A stretch of 64,000 bases of DNA from an uncultured Clostridia bacterium (GTDB taxonomy: Bacteria > Bacillota > Clostridia > TANB77 > CAG-465): assembly GCA_934162655.1 (NCBI GenBank), contig CAKPJL010000003.1, forward strand, positions 1 to 64,000. The letters run 5' to 3'. Positions 18,185-28,351 of the stretch are shown here, piece after piece. A model generated the notes under the pieces. The model had not been told where the DNA came from. It saw only the letters and a program-made list of their open reading frames with translations, and did not search any database. Positions within the stretch are counted from its first letter, which is position 1, and each line of letters begins with the position of its first letter. Both the position numbers and the translations under genes were made by a program.

Positions 18185-18211
18185 AGGATTTAGTAAAAAA
18201 CTAAACCCTAC
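18185..18211 (-). terminator. gyrA terminator
   Basis: The stem TAGGATTTAGT/ACTAAACCCTA (one mismatch) is followed by a T-run on minus, just past the gyrA stop. Confidence 0.7.
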
Positions 18212-18215
18212 TGCT

Positions 18216-20657
18216 TTATTCTTCATCTTCTTTTGGAAGTTTTGCTATATTTATTACTTTTGAACCATCAGAAGTTCTCATTAATGTTACGCCTTGTGTA
18301 TTTCTTCCAAGTACACTAATATCTTTTACATTAATTCTTATTATAACTCCACTGTCTGTAATCATCATAACATCATCTGTATCATTTACGATTTTTATAC
18401 CAATAATGTGACCAGTCTTAGAAGTTGTTTTATAAGTTAGTACACCTTTACCAGCACGAGCTTGTGTCCTATATTCTTCAACTTCTGTACGTTTACCAAA
18501 TCCATTCTCAGTTATTGCTAAAATATATGCGTTATCTGAAACTACTGGTTCCATTCCGACAACCTTGTCATCTTTTGAAAGTGTTATTCCCTTAACCCCC
18601 ATAGATGTTCTTCCCATTGGTCTTACATCTGTCTCATCAAAACGTATAGAAAGACCACTACGAGTAACCATTACTACATCACTTTTACCATCAGTAAGTC
18701 TTACATCGATTAGTTCATCGCCGTCTTTAAGTGTAATTGACTGAATTCCTGATTTTCTTATATTACTGTACTCTTCAAGTTTAGTCTTTTTAATAATACC
18801 ATCACGTGTAGCCATAAGCACATAAACATCTGCTGTATAATCCTCAACTGGCATTACTGCTGCAATCTTTTCACCTTGTGATAATTGTAATAAATTTACT
18901 ATTGCAGTTCCTTTTGCTGTTCTTGAGGCTTCTGGAAGTTCATAAGCTTTAAGCCTAAATACCCTACCAAGATTTGTAAAAAACATTATATAATTGTGAG
19001 TTGAAGTTATAAATAAATGCTCTACAAAGTCTTCCTCACGTGTACTCATAGCAGTAAGACCTTTACCGCCACGTTTTTGGCTTCTGTACACATCTGCTGC
19101 TATACGTTTTATATATCCTGCATGAGTTAGTGTAACTACATTAGTCTCTTCTTTTATTAAACTCTCAACATCTATTTCACCTGCTGCATGAGTTATTTCT
19201 GTTCTTCTTTCATCGCCATATTTTTCTTTTAACTCTAGCAACTCATCTTTTATTATTTGTTTTACTAATGCTTCACTGCCAAGAATTTCTTTTAATTTTT
19301 TTATAAGCTCAATTAAGTTCTTATATTCTTCTTCTATTTTTTCCCTTTGTAATCCTTGCAAAGTTCTTAATTTCATTTCAAGAATTGCTGTAGCTTGAAT
19401 TTCAGAAAGGCCAAAAGCTTTCATAAGTCTTTGACAAGCATCATCATACGCTGCCCTTATAATTTTTATTATTTCATCTATATTATCAATTGCTATTCTT
19501 AGCCCTTCTAAAATATGAAGTCTAGCTTCGGCTTTTTTTAAATCAAACTTTGTTCTACGAATAACAATCTCTTCTCTATGCTTTATGTAGCAAGCAAGTA
19601 TTTCATTTAATTTTAAAACCTTAGGTTGTCCATCAACAAGTGCAAGCATAAGCATAGATTGTGAGCTTTGAAGTTGGGTATGTTTATATAATTGATTTAA
19701 CACCACATTTGGATTAGCATCACGTTTTAGATCAATTACGACTCTTATTCCTTCTCTATCTGACTCATCTCTTAAATCAGATATTCCCTCAATAACCTTA
19801 TCAGAAACAAGCTTTGCAATATTTTCTACCATTGCAGCTTTATTTACTTGATATGGTATCTCTGTCACTACAATCTTATATCTTCCTTTAGCATCTTCTT
19901 CTATTTCTGCTCTTGCTCTTATACATACTTTTCCTCTACCAGTTGTATAAGCATCTCTTATACCATCTTTTCCAAGAATTAAAGCACCTGTTGGAAAATC
20001 TGGCCCTTTAATATAATTCATTAGCTCTTCATTTGTTATATCTTTATTATCAAGTTGTGCTATTGTACCGTTAACTACTTCTGTCAAATTATGAGGTGGT
20101 ATATTACATGCCATACCAACTGCTATACCATATGCACCATTTATAAGTAAAAATGGAAGTTTTGCAGGTAATACAGATGGTTCCTTAAGTCTATCATCAT
20201 AGTTTGGAACCATATCAACAGTTTCTTTATCTAAATCTTGAAGCATTTCTAGAGAAATCTTCTTTAATTTAGCCTCTGTATACCTCATGGCAGCTGGTGG
20301 ATCGTTGTCAACAGAACCAAAATTACCATGTCCATCTACTACCGGATATCTTAGTGAAAAATCTTGTGATAATCTAACAAGTGCATCATATATTGCAGCA
20401 TCACCATGTGGATGGTAATTACCCATAACATCTCCTACGATACTTGCTGATTTTCTATATGGTTTTTCTGGCCACAAGCATAATTCATTCATAACATATA
20501 AAATTCTTCTATGTACTGGTTTTAGTCCATCTCTTACATCTGGAAGTGCACGAGATACTATAACACTCATAGCGTAATCTATATATGATCTTTTCATTTC
20601 TTCTTCTAGCACTACTGGAACTATTTTTCCTTCGTTTTTTACCTCATTTTCGTTCAT
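18216..20657 (-). CDS. gyrA: DNA gyrase subunit A
   Basis: An 813-residue type IIA topoisomerase breakage-reunion subunit. The catalytic Tyr126 lies in AAMRYTE and the quinolone-binding segment is [15 protein letters not shown] (80-94). The C-terminal beta-pinwheel begins with the GyrA box QKRGGKG, which separates it from ParC. It introduces negative supercoils with GyrB. gyrB is not adjacent here, unlike the common gyrBA arrangement; the gene has its own terminator. The residue equivalent to E. coli Ser83 is Ala87, while the Asp equivalent to Asp87 is kept (Asp91). Confidence 0.96.
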   Translation of the reverse strand: MNENEVKNEGKIVPVVLEEEMKRSYIDYAMSVIVSRALPDVRDGLKPVHRRILYVMNELCLWPEKPYRKSASIVGDVMGNYHPHGDAAIYDALVRLSQDFSLRYPVVDGHGNFGSVDNDPPAAMRYTEAKLKKISLEMLQDLDKETVDMVPNYDDRLKEPSVLPAKLPFLLINGAYGIAVGMACNIPPHNLTEVVNGTIAQLDNKDITNEELMNYIKGPDFPTGALILGKDGIRDAYTTGRGKVCIRARAEIEEDAKGRYKIVVTEIPYQVNKAAMVENIAKLVSDKVIEGISDLRDESDREGIRVVIDLKRDANPNVVLNQLYKHTQLQSSQSMLMLALVDGQPKVLKLNEILACYIKHREEIVIRRTKFDLKKAEARLHILEGLRIAIDNIDEIIKIIRAAYDDACQRLMKAFGLSEIQATAILEMKLRTLQGLQREKIEEEYKNLIELIKKLKEILGSEALVKQIIKDELLELKEKYGDERRTEITHAAGEIDVESLIKEETNVVTLTHAGYIKRIAADVYRSQKRGGKGLTAMSTREEDFVEHLFITSTHNYIMFFTNLGRVFRLKAYELPEASRTAKGTAIVNLLQLSQGEKIAAVMPVEDYTADVYVLMATRDGIIKKTKLEEYSNIRKSGIQSITLKDGDELIDVRLTDGKSDVVMVTRSGLSIRFDETDVRPMGRTSMGVKGITLSKDDKVVGMEPVVSDNAYILAITENGFGKRTEVEEYRTQARAGKGVLTYKTTSKTGHIIGIKIVNDTDDVMMITDSGVIIRINVKDISVLGRNTQGVTLMRTSDGSKVINIAKLPKEDEE

Positions 20658-20725
20658 TATATTACCCCCATATAAAGTCTAGCTTAATTATACAGGAATT
20701 TTTTTAAAAAAGCAAGTTAAAATTA

Positions 20726-20753
20726 TTGAAAAAATAATAATTTATGGTATAAT
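20726..20753 (+). promoter_or_regulatory. promoter of the dnaJ-like gene
   Basis: TTGAAA (20726-20731) and TATAAT (20748-20753) are separated by 16 bases, 35 bases upstream of the start codon. No CIRCE inverted repeat is seen. Confidence 0.7.
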
Positions 20754-20788
20754 TGAAAATACAATAAGAGGCATAAAAGGAGTAATAT

Positions 20789-21721
20789 ATGAAATACAAA
20801 AATTATTATGAAATACTAGGGGTAAATAGAAAATCAACCCTTCAAGAAATAAAGCTTTCTTATAGAAAACTTGCAAAAGTTTATCATCCAGATGCAAATA
20901 AAGAACCCGGTGCTGAAGTGATGTTTAAGGATGTAAATGAAGCTTACGATACTTTAACAAACGATGAAAAAAGAAGAAAATATGATAGACAAGTCTCAAA
21001 ACTTGGCTATGGAATGACAGACAGTGATGGTTCTCTTTTAAATGTAAGATATGAAATAAAATCAGGAGTTAACGCACTAAATGATATGCTAAATACTATA
21101 CTTGGTTTTAGAAAAGATGAGGGAAAAAACTTTGGCGATATATATAATGGTCCAAAAGAAGATAAAAAACAGACTAAACAAAAACCAAAGCGTGGTAGTG
21201 ATGTTATAACTAGCTTAGAGGTATCACTAGAAGAAGGCTTTTATGGAGCTGAAAAAAAATTGCTTATCAAAGGTTTTTCAAAATCTACTATATCAGTAAA
21301 TGTACCAATAGGAATAAAAAATGGAGATAAAATAAGACTTGCAGCTCTTGGTAATGCTGGAAAATATGGTGGAAAAAATGGTGATCTAATAATACATGTA
21401 AAATTATTACAAGATAATAATTACCATTTAAACGGAATTAATTTAGAAAAAGAAATTGAAGTTTCACCTGCACTAGCAGCAGTTGGTGGAAAATCTAAAG
21501 TAATATTATTTGATGAGAAAGTATTTTTTGATATTCCAAAACACTCAAATGAAAATACTAAAATCGTAATTAAGGAAAAAGGATATATTTCAGAAGATGG
21601 TATGAGAGGAGACTTAGTTATAAGATTAAAAATCAAAATGCCAAACGATATTTCAGAAAGAGAAGAAAAATTATATGAGCAGTTATTAAAACTAGAAAAT
21701 AAAAAAAATATTAAGGACTAA
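20789..21721 (+). CDS. DnaJ/CbpA-like co-chaperone
   Basis: A 310-residue type II J-protein. The J domain covers 1-65 with HPD at 33-35; there is a short linker without a clear Gly/Phe-rich stretch and no zinc-finger repeats; two C-terminal substrate-binding barrels follow (about 140-305), with GAEKKLLIKGF, VPIGIKNGDKIRLA and GDLIIHVKL motifs. It would stimulate DnaK ATPase. It is the only sizeable plus-strand protein gene, has its own promoter and SD (AAAGGAG), and converges on the radical-SAM gene through a shared hairpin. It is not next to grpE or dnaK, so it is a secondary J-protein rather than the main dnaJ. Confidence 0.92.
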   Translation: MKYKNYYEILGVNRKSTLQEIKLSYRKLAKVYHPDANKEPGAEVMFKDVNEAYDTLTNDEKRRKYDRQVSKLGYGMTDSDGSLLNVRYEIKSGVNALNDMLNTILGFRKDEGKNFGDIYNGPKEDKKQTKQKPKRGSDVITSLEVSLEEGFYGAEKKLLIKGFSKSTISVNVPIGIKNGDKIRLAALGNAGKYGGKNGDLIIHVKLLQDNNYHLNGINLEKEIEVSPALAAVGGKSKVILFDEKVFFDIPKHSNENTKIVIKEKGYISEDGMRGDLVIRLKIKMPNDISEREEKLYEQLLKLENKKNIKD

Positions 21722-21754
21722 AAAAGGGACTTTTTTTAAAAGTCCCCTTTTTTA
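21721..21754. terminator. bidirectional terminator between dnaJ-like and pflX-like genes
   Basis: The stem AAAAAGGGACTTTT/AAAAGTCCCCTTTTT has an A-run on one side and a T-run on the other, serving both convergent genes. Confidence 0.85.
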
Positions 21755-22643
21755 AAATTTTGGCACATAACTTTCTTCATCTTCTCCTAGTTCTTGTATG
21801 TATCCATTTGTAAATCCAAGTTTTTGCATATATTCATACACTATGTCAAGCTCAGCTTTGGTTATTTTTCTATTTATTAAATTATCTTTTTTTGCTAAAT
21901 AAGTTGGAAAATATTGTGACATTACACTAATATATGTATTATTTCCTAAATTATCTGCTATCCATTTTAAAACTAATTTGGAGTTAATTATATTATTTGG
22001 TAAAATTAGATGCCTTATAATAAGCCCTCTTTTCATTATTCCATCTTCATCAAATATATTGTTTGCTACTTGTCTTTTCATTTCAATAAGGCAGTTTTCC
22101 ACATTTTGCACATATTTATCTGCATTTGAATATTTTTTTGAAAGGACATTACTTGCATATTTAAAATCAGGCAAATAAATATCAACTATTCCATCTAAAT
22201 CTTTTATTACTTCTAAATTTTCATATCCGACTAGTGTTATAAACAATTGGAATGTTTAGCCCTTTTCTTTTAGCACGAATTATAGCCTCTTTTATCTGAT
22301 ATACATATATAGTTGGACTAACTAAGTTAATATTGTTTGCTCCCATTTCTTGAAGCTTTAAAAAAATATCTACAAGTTCATTTATAGTTATAAATTTTCC
22401 TATCCTCTCTTGACTAATCTTATAATTTTGGCAAAACTTACAACTAAGTTGACACGAAGTAAAAAATACTGCACCAGAACCGCATTTTCCACTTATACAT
22501 GGTTCCTCCCACATATGTAACATGTGTTTACTAATGCATATATTATTATCCATTTTACAATATCCAAGTTCATGCCTATTTCTATTAACCATACATTTTC
22601 TTGGACAACACTTGCAGCTATCTAACTGTTTTATATAATTCAT
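21752..22643 (-). pseudogene. PflX-like radical SAM protein, interrupted by a +1 frameshift
   Basis: Two overlapping frames together encode one protein of about 300 residues. The first half (22221-22643) has the N-terminal CPRKC...GYC block of the PflX/COG1313 type and the radical-SAM cluster C64-x3-C68-x2-C71 (FFTSCQLSCKFCQNY). The second half (from about 22226 to 21752) continues as GYENLEVIKDLDGIVDIYLPDFKY and ends at ELGEDEESYVPKF, the usual C-terminus. The break is in NTS-GYEN: an extra base near 22229 gives NTSRI-stop. Restoring the frame rebuilds a normal protein, so this is either a recent inactivation or a sequencing error. PflX proteins resemble pyruvate formate-lyase activating enzymes. 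Confidence 0.85.
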
Positions 22644-22661
22644 ATAACTCCTTTTAAATTA

Positions 22662-22701
22662 AAAATCTGTAATGTATAAATTTTATACAAATTACAGATT
22701 T
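22662..22701 (-). terminator. terminator after the dnaD-dnaI-like pair
   Basis: The stem AAATCTGTAAT/ATTACAGATTT is followed by T-rich sequence on the minus strand, between the dnaI-like stop and the pflX-like start. Confidence 0.75.
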
Positions 22702-22706
22702 ATCTA

Positions 22707-23723
22707 TTAATTAATTTTTCTTTTCTTTAGTCTTATATCTTCTCCTACAAATCTATAAATATTAAAGTTTCCTATTATTCTTGACACTACACGTTCGTCA
22801 TATAAATTATATAATTCATTTAATGACAAATTAGTAGAAATAACTATTTTTTTACCATTTAGCAGTCTTGTATTAATAACATTAAATAGCTCAGTAAATT
22901 TCATGTTAGACATAGTCTCAGTACCAAGATCATCAATTATTAAAAGGTCTGAGTTTAATATCTTTAAATATTCATTTTTAGCCTTACTATTTTTATCAAA
23001 ATCGAATTTATACTCAATTATTTTTTCCATTAAAATTGGTGCTGTTTGATATATAACAGACTTACCTTTTTTTATTAAATCTTCTGCTATTGCACTAGCA
23101 AGAAATGTCTTACCAAGTCCTGTATTTCCTGTAAAGAGTAAGTTTTTTTGTGATTTTACATCTATGTTTTTGCAAAACTTTTTTGATTCATCTAAGATAC
23201 ACATCATATTATCTAGTGGTGACTTATCAATTCCATATTTTTGCTTATCAATGTTTTTAGAATAATAACCTAAATCAAAAGTGTTAAAATTCTCATCATT
23301 TAATTTTAATATTGTAGATTCATTATAAGTTTCATCAATAATCTTTTGCTCAAAACATGTACATATTTTCTTTGTACCATCCTCATTTTTTATAAGGCCT
23401 GTATCTTTACACAATTTACAATCATACCTAGGCATAAAATCTTCTTTTTTATAACCTAATTTTTTAAGTTCACTTTGATATTTTTCATCCAATTCTTTTA
23501 GTTTTATATTTAGATTTTCTTTTTCTATTTCACGTTTTATTTTGTCTTCACCTAAAAGTAACTTTGCAGACTTAATAGCAGTTTCATTTATTTTATCTTT
23601 TATTTTTCTTAGTTTTTCATTTTTATCTAGCAATTCTTTTTCTTTTTTATATGCTTCCATTAACTTTAAGTCATGTTTTTTTTCAAATTCCCTTTTAACT
23701 TTAAAATAAATGTCACTATCCAT
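22707..23723 (-). CDS. DnaC/DnaI-like helicase loader ATPase
   Basis: A 338-residue AAA+ protein. Residues 1-95 are charged coiled helices, a Cys4 zinc element (C102, C105, C121, C123) follows, and the AAA+ domain has Walker A GNTGLGKT at 199-206, Walker B DLLIIDDLGTE near 260-270 and an Arg finger region (ERVVSRIIG). This matches clostridial DnaC/DnaI proteins that load the DnaB-type helicase. It is 16 bases downstream of the DnaD-like gene, the usual primosome pairing. Length is normal. Confidence 0.93.
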   Translation of the reverse strand: MDSDIYFKVKREFEKKHDLKLMEAYKKEKELLDKNEKLRKIKDKINETAIKSAKLLLGEDKIKREIEKENLNIKLKELDEKYQSELKKLGYKKEDFMPRYDCKLCKDTGLIKNEDGTKKICTCFEQKIIDETYNESTILKLNDENFNTFDLGYYSKNIDKQKYGIDKSPLDNMMCILDESKKFCKNIDVKSQKNLLFTGNTGLGKTFLASAIAEDLIKKGKSVIYQTAPILMEKIIEYKFDFDKNSKAKNEYLKILNSDLLIIDDLGTETMSNMKFTELFNVINTRLLNGKKIVISTNLSLNELYNLYDERVVSRIIGNFNIYRFVGEDIRLKKRKIN

Positions 23724-23739
23724 AAAATCACCGCCTCAA

Positions 23740-24687
23740 TTAAACATTATCATAAAAGTCATCTAAGTTATCATACATTCTTTGTGTATAATTTTGAAAT
23801 TTAGTTTTTGCCTCTTCCTTTTTTACATTTTTAACATCAAATACTTTTTCTTCATTTATCTCTTCTTTTGTTTTATATCCCTTTTTATGCCAGTTTGAAA
23901 GTATTCCATTAACATAGCTAATAGTTGGACTAGATTTTGATACTGTCCTTTTTAGAGCTTCTTCTATCATATCAAAATCATAAGAAAAGTCTTTTACCCA
24001 AACATCTATGTACTGTTCTTCATATGTTGTTAAATTTCTTTTCAAATTTAATGATTTAACTATTTTTTGCTTAATTTTTTGGATCTTATCATAGCTTTCA
24101 AAATGCTCTTCAAGCTCTTCAAAATTCTTGACTCCTGCCTTGTACCAACCTTCAGCCACAGCATGTACATATTTTCTATTTAATGCTTTTTTCTCTTGGC
24201 AATAATGGAAAAGTGCTATCATAACTTCCTCTGAGAATTTATAGTTTTCAAACATAGAGGCAATGTCACTATACCAAGTAAGTGACATCATAGATTGAAA
24301 ATAGCTATCACTAATAGCTTTTGCAGCCGCAATTCTTCTTTTTTCTACTTCCGTTTGGGCTTTTGACATTTTATTTTCAAGTTTTGGAGTATACGCCTTA
24401 TTTATCTCAACTTCTCTTAAGTCTATTATTGTATAACCTCCAGATATTTTTGCTATAAGTTCTTCTGCTTGAAGTCTTTCAAGACTTAGTGATAATTCAC
24501 TATCTGTTATATATAAAACTTTTGCAATGTCTTTTAGTTCAAATTCTTTTTTTGTGCTGTTTAAAAAAACTAAGTATAAATATACTTTAAGATCTATTCC
24601 CTCTAAACTTGGCATATTGTTTATTATAAACACTTCTGGTATTTCAATATTTCCAAGTTCTAGCTTACTTTTTTTTTCAATTTTCAT
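23740..24687 (-). CDS. DnaD-domain primosome protein
   Basis: The start is set at 24687 (MKIEKKSKLE) because GGAGA lies 10-12 bases upstream; the frame is open eight codons further. The 315-residue protein has an N-terminal winged-helix region (about 1-110) and one or two DnaD/DnaB_2 repeats (about 125-280) with the typical YGISYVNGILSNW-like motif, here PTISYVNGILSNWHKKGYKT. The C-terminal tail is acidic. It would act in helicase loading with the next gene. It directly follows the T4SS-like cluster, with 67 bases between. Confidence 0.92.
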   Translation of the reverse strand: MKIEKKSKLELGNIEIPEVFIINNMPSLEGIDLKVYLYLVFLNSTKKEFELKDIAKVLYITDSELSLSLERLQAEELIAKISGGYTIIDLREVEINKAYTPKLENKMSKAQTEVEKRRIAAAKAISDSYFQSMMSLTWYSDIASMFENYKFSEEVMIALFHYCQEKKALNRKYVHAVAEGWYKAGVKNFEELEEHFESYDKIQKIKQKIVKSLNLKRNLTTYEEQYIDVWVKDFSYDFDMIEEALKRTVSKSSPTISYVNGILSNWHKKGYKTKEEINEEKVFDVKNVKKEEAKTKFQNYTQRMYDNLDDFYDNV

Positions 24688-24754
24688 AGCAAAATATCTC
24701 CTATTATTCAAGAGATATTATATCATTTGAACTAAACTTTTACAACTATTTAAA

Positions 24755-25096
24755 CTAAATTTTATATACTACTTTTTTCCTATTTTTATAAAATTTAAAT
24801 TCACGTGTATAAATCCCTCTTTTAATAAAAAAAATTATTATTGTTATAAACATATCAAATACACTATCTTGACTAATATCTGAGAGTACAAACATAGCAC
24901 ATATTGGTATACAAAATATTACAAACAAATAAAACTTTATTTGTAGCGATATATTTATCTTTGTAAATATAAAAAGAAGTACACATATATATATTCCTAT
25001 AAAAGTAAGTGTTTTATAATCAATTAGACCAAGCCACTTATTTTTTCTTTCAAAATTTACATATATTCTTTTTTTATTAATATAAGAATTATTCAT
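24755..25096 (-). CDS. small membrane protein, VirB3/PrgI-like
   Basis: A 113-residue protein with two closely spaced membrane helices (about 28-45 and 52-72), a short loop and a third amphipathic stretch (about 78-95), flanked by basic ends. Size and layout (cytosolic basic N-terminus, FIGIYICVLLF, FCIPICAMFVLSDISQD) resemble VirB3/TrbD or PrgI-family T4SS inner-membrane proteins. Sequence identity to a specific family is not certain. The ATG overlaps the intergenic SD AAGGAG right after the VirB6-like gene, so it is the last gene of that operon before the primosome pair. Confidence 0.6.
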   Translation of the reverse strand: MNNSYINKKRIYVNFERKNKWLGLIDYKTLTFIGIYICVLLFIFTKINISLQIKFYLFVIFCIPICAMFVLSDISQDSVFDMFITIIIFFIKRGIYTREFKFYKNRKKVVYKI

Positions 25097-25100
25097 CTAT

Positions 25101-25934
25101 TTACTCCTTAAAAATATTTTTATTTACTTCATCTTTTGAGAATTTAGAAAAGATTTCTTTTGTAAAATTATTTAATTTATAAATTATATATATAGTACCA
25201 ACAAGTATTATTTTATACATTATGCTATTTACATCTTTATACATAAGAGGCACTACAAGAATTATTTTTATTATTACTTGCAAAAGTAAACTTGTTACTA
25301 ACATTTTAACCCATGTATAAAAAACATTTTTAGTTAAATTACTAAATAATAAACATAGTGCAATAGGCGATATAATAATTAAAAATATAATTGTTACATA
25401 CCTTAGGCAAAAATTTATCAAAATAGTAACAGTTCCAAAAGATAGAACGCCTTTTATAACACCATCCAAACTCAAAAAATCAGATTTCATAAAATCTTTT
25501 ATATTTAAAATACTTTCTTTTAAATTTTCAAATGTTATTTCCTTTTGTGCTAAACCTTGGCATAATTTTTCAGTTGCCTCAGTAAGTGCTTGATTTAAAT
25601 TTAGAATTTGTTCTATTAAATAATAACTACTATTTACTAATAGTGTTATTAAAAGTAGCTTAAAAATTATATGATATATACTTTCAGCTTTATTTCCATT
25701 ATACATTGATATAATCACTGTAAAAGTATAATAAATTATCAAGAAAAAAATAATAGAATTAGCAATTATAATAAAACCAGAAGAAGATATTATTTTGTTT
25801 ATAGGCTCTTTTTGCAAAATATCTACATTAATGTCTACAATGCCATCTAAAACAGTATATATTTCTCCTTCAATTGATTTAAATATCTTTTCAAAAACTG
25901 CATTTAAGTTTTTTATTATATCTGTAACATTCAT
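25101..25934 (-). CDS. polytopic membrane protein, TrbL/VirB6-like
   Basis: A 277-residue protein with an N-terminal amphipathic region (1-50) and about five to six membrane helices (about 52-72, 85-108, 155-175, 180-205, 215-235, 240-258). The central polar segment (EKLCQGLAQKEITFENLKESILNIKDFMKSDF) and overall topology match TrbL/VirB6-type channel proteins of Gram-positive T4SSs. It lies between a VirB2-like gene and a VirB3/PrgI-like gene, the expected order, and is translationally coupled (2-base gap) to the former. Confidence 0.7.
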   Translation of the reverse strand: MNVTDIIKNLNAVFEKIFKSIEGEIYTVLDGIVDINVDILQKEPINKIISSSGFIIIANSIIFFLIIYYTFTVIISMYNGNKAESIYHIIFKLLLITLLVNSSYYLIEQILNLNQALTEATEKLCQGLAQKEITFENLKESILNIKDFMKSDFLSLDGVIKGVLSFGTVTILINFCLRYVTIIFLIIISPIALCLLFSNLTKNVFYTWVKMLVTSLLLQVIIKIILVVPLMYKDVNSIMYKIILVGTIYIIYKLNNFTKEIFSKFSKDEVNKNIFKE

Positions 25935-25936
25935 CT

Positions 25937-26332
25937 CTAAATTAATGCGTCCACAAATTTAATAATAAGATCAATTGAAAGAACAATAGCATATCCTATT
26001 ATAGCATTTACTATAACCTTTTTTCCTATATTCATTTTTTCTTCATTTCCAAAGCTAAACTTTCTCATAAGAACGCCAGATGCAATAGCCACCCCAGCTG
26101 CCGGAGTAGCAAATTTAACTAAATAGCCTTGAATTTTTTTAAGTGCACTATTAATTTTAGTAACAAGTGTTGGATCTGTGGCACAATACACACAACTTGT
26201 AAACAAAATTATACTAAACATCATTGCTCCACAAAGTATAAATTTTTTTATACTATCTTTTCTTAAATCTTTATTGTTTAGCCTCTTTATAACTAATTTA
26301 AAACTCTTTTTATTTACTTTTTCATTTTTCAT
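25937..26332 (-). CDS. VirB2/TrbC-like pilin-type membrane protein
   Basis: A 131-residue protein with a basic head (1-30), a hydrophobic signal-like segment ending in VYCATDP (about 32-50) and two further membrane helices (about 72-88 and 105-125) separated by RKFSFGNEEKMNIGKK. The pattern signal, KxxxLKKIQGYL, TPAAGVAIASG, GNEEKxxxGKKxIVNAIIGYAI is that of VirB2/TrbC subunits. A good GGGGGAG SD precedes it. Its stop and start nearly touch those of its neighbours, so the four T4SS-like genes are tightly coupled. Confidence 0.78.
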   Translation of the reverse strand: MKNEKVNKKSFKLVIKRLNNKDLRKDSIKKFILCGAMMFSIILFTSCVYCATDPTLVTKINSALKKIQGYLVKFATPAAGVAIASGVLMRKFSFGNEEKMNIGKKVIVNAIIGYAIVLSIDLIIKFVDALI

Positions 26333-26333
26333 A

Positions 26334-28166
26334 TTAACTCCCCCATCTTTTAAATTTCACTTTTTTTATAAATTTCATATTATATCCATCTGATATAACA
26401 CACGCCGCCTCAAATGTCTTTAATTGCAAACTAAAGTATTCTTCATTTAGCACATATTCGTCTTTTTCAGATAATGAATAACTCTGACTAAGTGATGATT
26501 TCATATTCTTAAACTTTTTTAGCATTATACTATATTTACTATCTTGTCCACCTTCTGATATACTTAAAGTTTTATACTGCCTTTTTTCTTTTCCAATTTG
26601 TTTTATTATTTCTGATACTGTGTATGTATCATCATTTCTAAACCATATTTTGTTTACAAAATTTTGTATAATAACTCTTAGAGAATACTCATCTTGCAAA
26701 TTATTTAAAAGAGAACTATAACTTTGCATACTAACAACATTTATGCATTTATATTCCCTTGATATAGAAAAGAAATTTGCATCCTCTTTATTTGCATATT
26801 CTTGATACTCGTCACAAATAAAAAACACCGGCATATTATATTTGTTTGATAACACCTCCTTTTGAAATTCTAATTTTATATATGTTGCTACAAATTTAGC
26901 TAGCTCTTTACTTTCTCCTATATTTATAGATAATAAATTTATATTTAAACCATCTAGCATGAAAGTATTTTTACCGCAAAATTTGTTTATGCTTTGCACA
27001 TTTGAAGTAAATGGAGAAGTAATTCTTGTGATTTCTGATTTTATAATCCCAACTGTTCTATCATCTAGTCTTAAATACTCCTCTTTTATAGTAAATATAG
27101 CATTTTTAAGTTCATATAACTTACTGTCATCATATATACCGCTAAGCATTTTATCTTTTAATTCATCTATTCTTTTTAATAAATAACTTTTATCTAACAC
27201 TAACTTTTGAATTTCATAAAAGCTAGGAAAATCTTTATATTCTCTTATCATTATAATAAAATCTTTAATATATTCTTGTGCTTTATCTAACCAATAGGAA
27301 TCAGAATTCTTAGAGCTTGGACTTACTAATTCTAAAACAAGTTTAATACGAGATGAAAGTTCTTGAGCAGATATATTTTCCCTATCAAGCGGATTATAAC
27401 AAAAATTACTTTTAAGAGACAGAACTTTAAGATTTTTGTTCATATTATATTTATCACAAATTTTGCTTACAGTATTTATAAAATTTCCTTTAACATCAAT
27501 TATTAAACCACCTAGTTTATTTTTTATAAGCATATCTAAACAGTTTGATATAGCACTAGATGTTTTACCACTTCCTATACTCCCTGTTATTAATAAATTT
27601 TGATATAGTCCAGACTCACTTATATAAATACTTTGTTTATCACTAAAGCCTAAATTATAACGCATAGCACATTCTTCATTTGTACTTAAATTTATGGGTT
27701 GTTTTCTTGATATAAAATTTAGAATTTTGTTATAAAAAATAGAGATATTTGAATAAATGAAGTAATATAATAAAAGAATATAAATGTACTTAACATAGAT
27801 AAAATTGTTCAAAAATAAATTATTAAGACAAATACTTTTATAAAATATGTTTACATATAAAAAATTAGAAAATATATATTTATATGTAACTGCTAAATAT
27901 ATAGCAGATATTGCCATAGATACAAGAATTTTTCCTATTATATTCTTGTACCATTCAGGTGTATTTATAATAGTAAAAAATTTACTTAAAATTGTATTAC
28001 TTTTGTCTTGTTCAAAGTTGCAGTTAATACTTTGCAGATTATTCCTCGAAATATATTTTTTTAGCTTAGTGCCATTGCTTGAAAAAATAATGAGTTTATC
28101 AACAAGATAGTATAACTTTAATAGAAAATAAATAATAAAGATAAAAAAACTAATGACAAAAAACAT
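26334..28166 (-). CDS. second VirD4/TraD-like ATPase with an extended membrane head
   Basis: The 610-residue protein has a long membrane part (segments about 3-25, 75-100, 125-147), followed by a P-loop motor: Walker A GSIGSGKT at 195-202, GGLIIDVKGNFI, SYWLDKAQEYIKDFI and Walker B FICDEYQEYANK. The arrangement parallels VirD4 coupling proteins but the sequence is far from the copy at 11.7-13.6 kb. Lack of a VirB4-like second ATPase in the operon leaves open whether it acts as the coupling protein or the assembly ATPase. It is the first gene of the T4SS-like operon and diverges from the tRNA cluster. Confidence 0.85.
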   Translation of the reverse strand: MFFVISFFIFIIYFLLKLYYLVDKLIIFSSNGTKLKKYISRNNLQSINCNFEQDKSNTILSKFFTIINTPEWYKNIIGKILVSMAISAIYLAVTYKYIFSNFLYVNIFYKSICLNNLFLNNFIYVKYIYILLLYYFIYSNISIFYNKILNFISRKQPINLSTNEECAMRYNLGFSDKQSIYISESGLYQNLLITGSIGSGKTSSAISNCLDMLIKNKLGGLIIDVKGNFINTVSKICDKYNMNKNLKVLSLKSNFCYNPLDRENISAQELSSRIKLVLELVSPSSKNSDSYWLDKAQEYIKDFIIMIREYKDFPSFYEIQKLVLDKSYLLKRIDELKDKMLSGIYDDSKLYELKNAIFTIKEEYLRLDDRTVGIIKSEITRITSPFTSNVQSINKFCGKNTFMLDGLNINLLSINIGESKELAKFVATYIKLEFQKEVLSNKYNMPVFFICDEYQEYANKEDANFFSISREYKCINVVSMQSYSSLLNNLQDEYSLRVIIQNFVNKIWFRNDDTYTVSEIIKQIGKEKRQYKTLSISEGGQDSKYSIMLKKFKNMKSSLSQSYSLSEKDEYVLNEEYFSLQLKTFEAACVISDGYNMKFIKKVKFKRWGS

Positions 28167-28302
28167 ATATAAATATCACCTTATCCGCATTCTAACACCA
28201 TAAACAGCCAATTGTCAAGCTTTTGATGGCTTTATTACAAAACTAGTCTAATTTCGACAACAAAATTTTTTACCATTTTTAATACTTTTTTAAAAAAATA
28301 TA

Positions 28303-28331
28303 TTGACTTTTATCAAAAAGTATAGTATTAT
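28303..28331 (+). promoter_or_regulatory. promoter of the tRNA cluster
   Basis: TTGACT (28303-28308) and TATTAT (28326-28331) have a 17-base spacer and lie 20 bases before tRNA-Lys. Confidence 0.8.
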
Positions 28332-28351
28332 ATTTAAGCAGTACATTTTAT

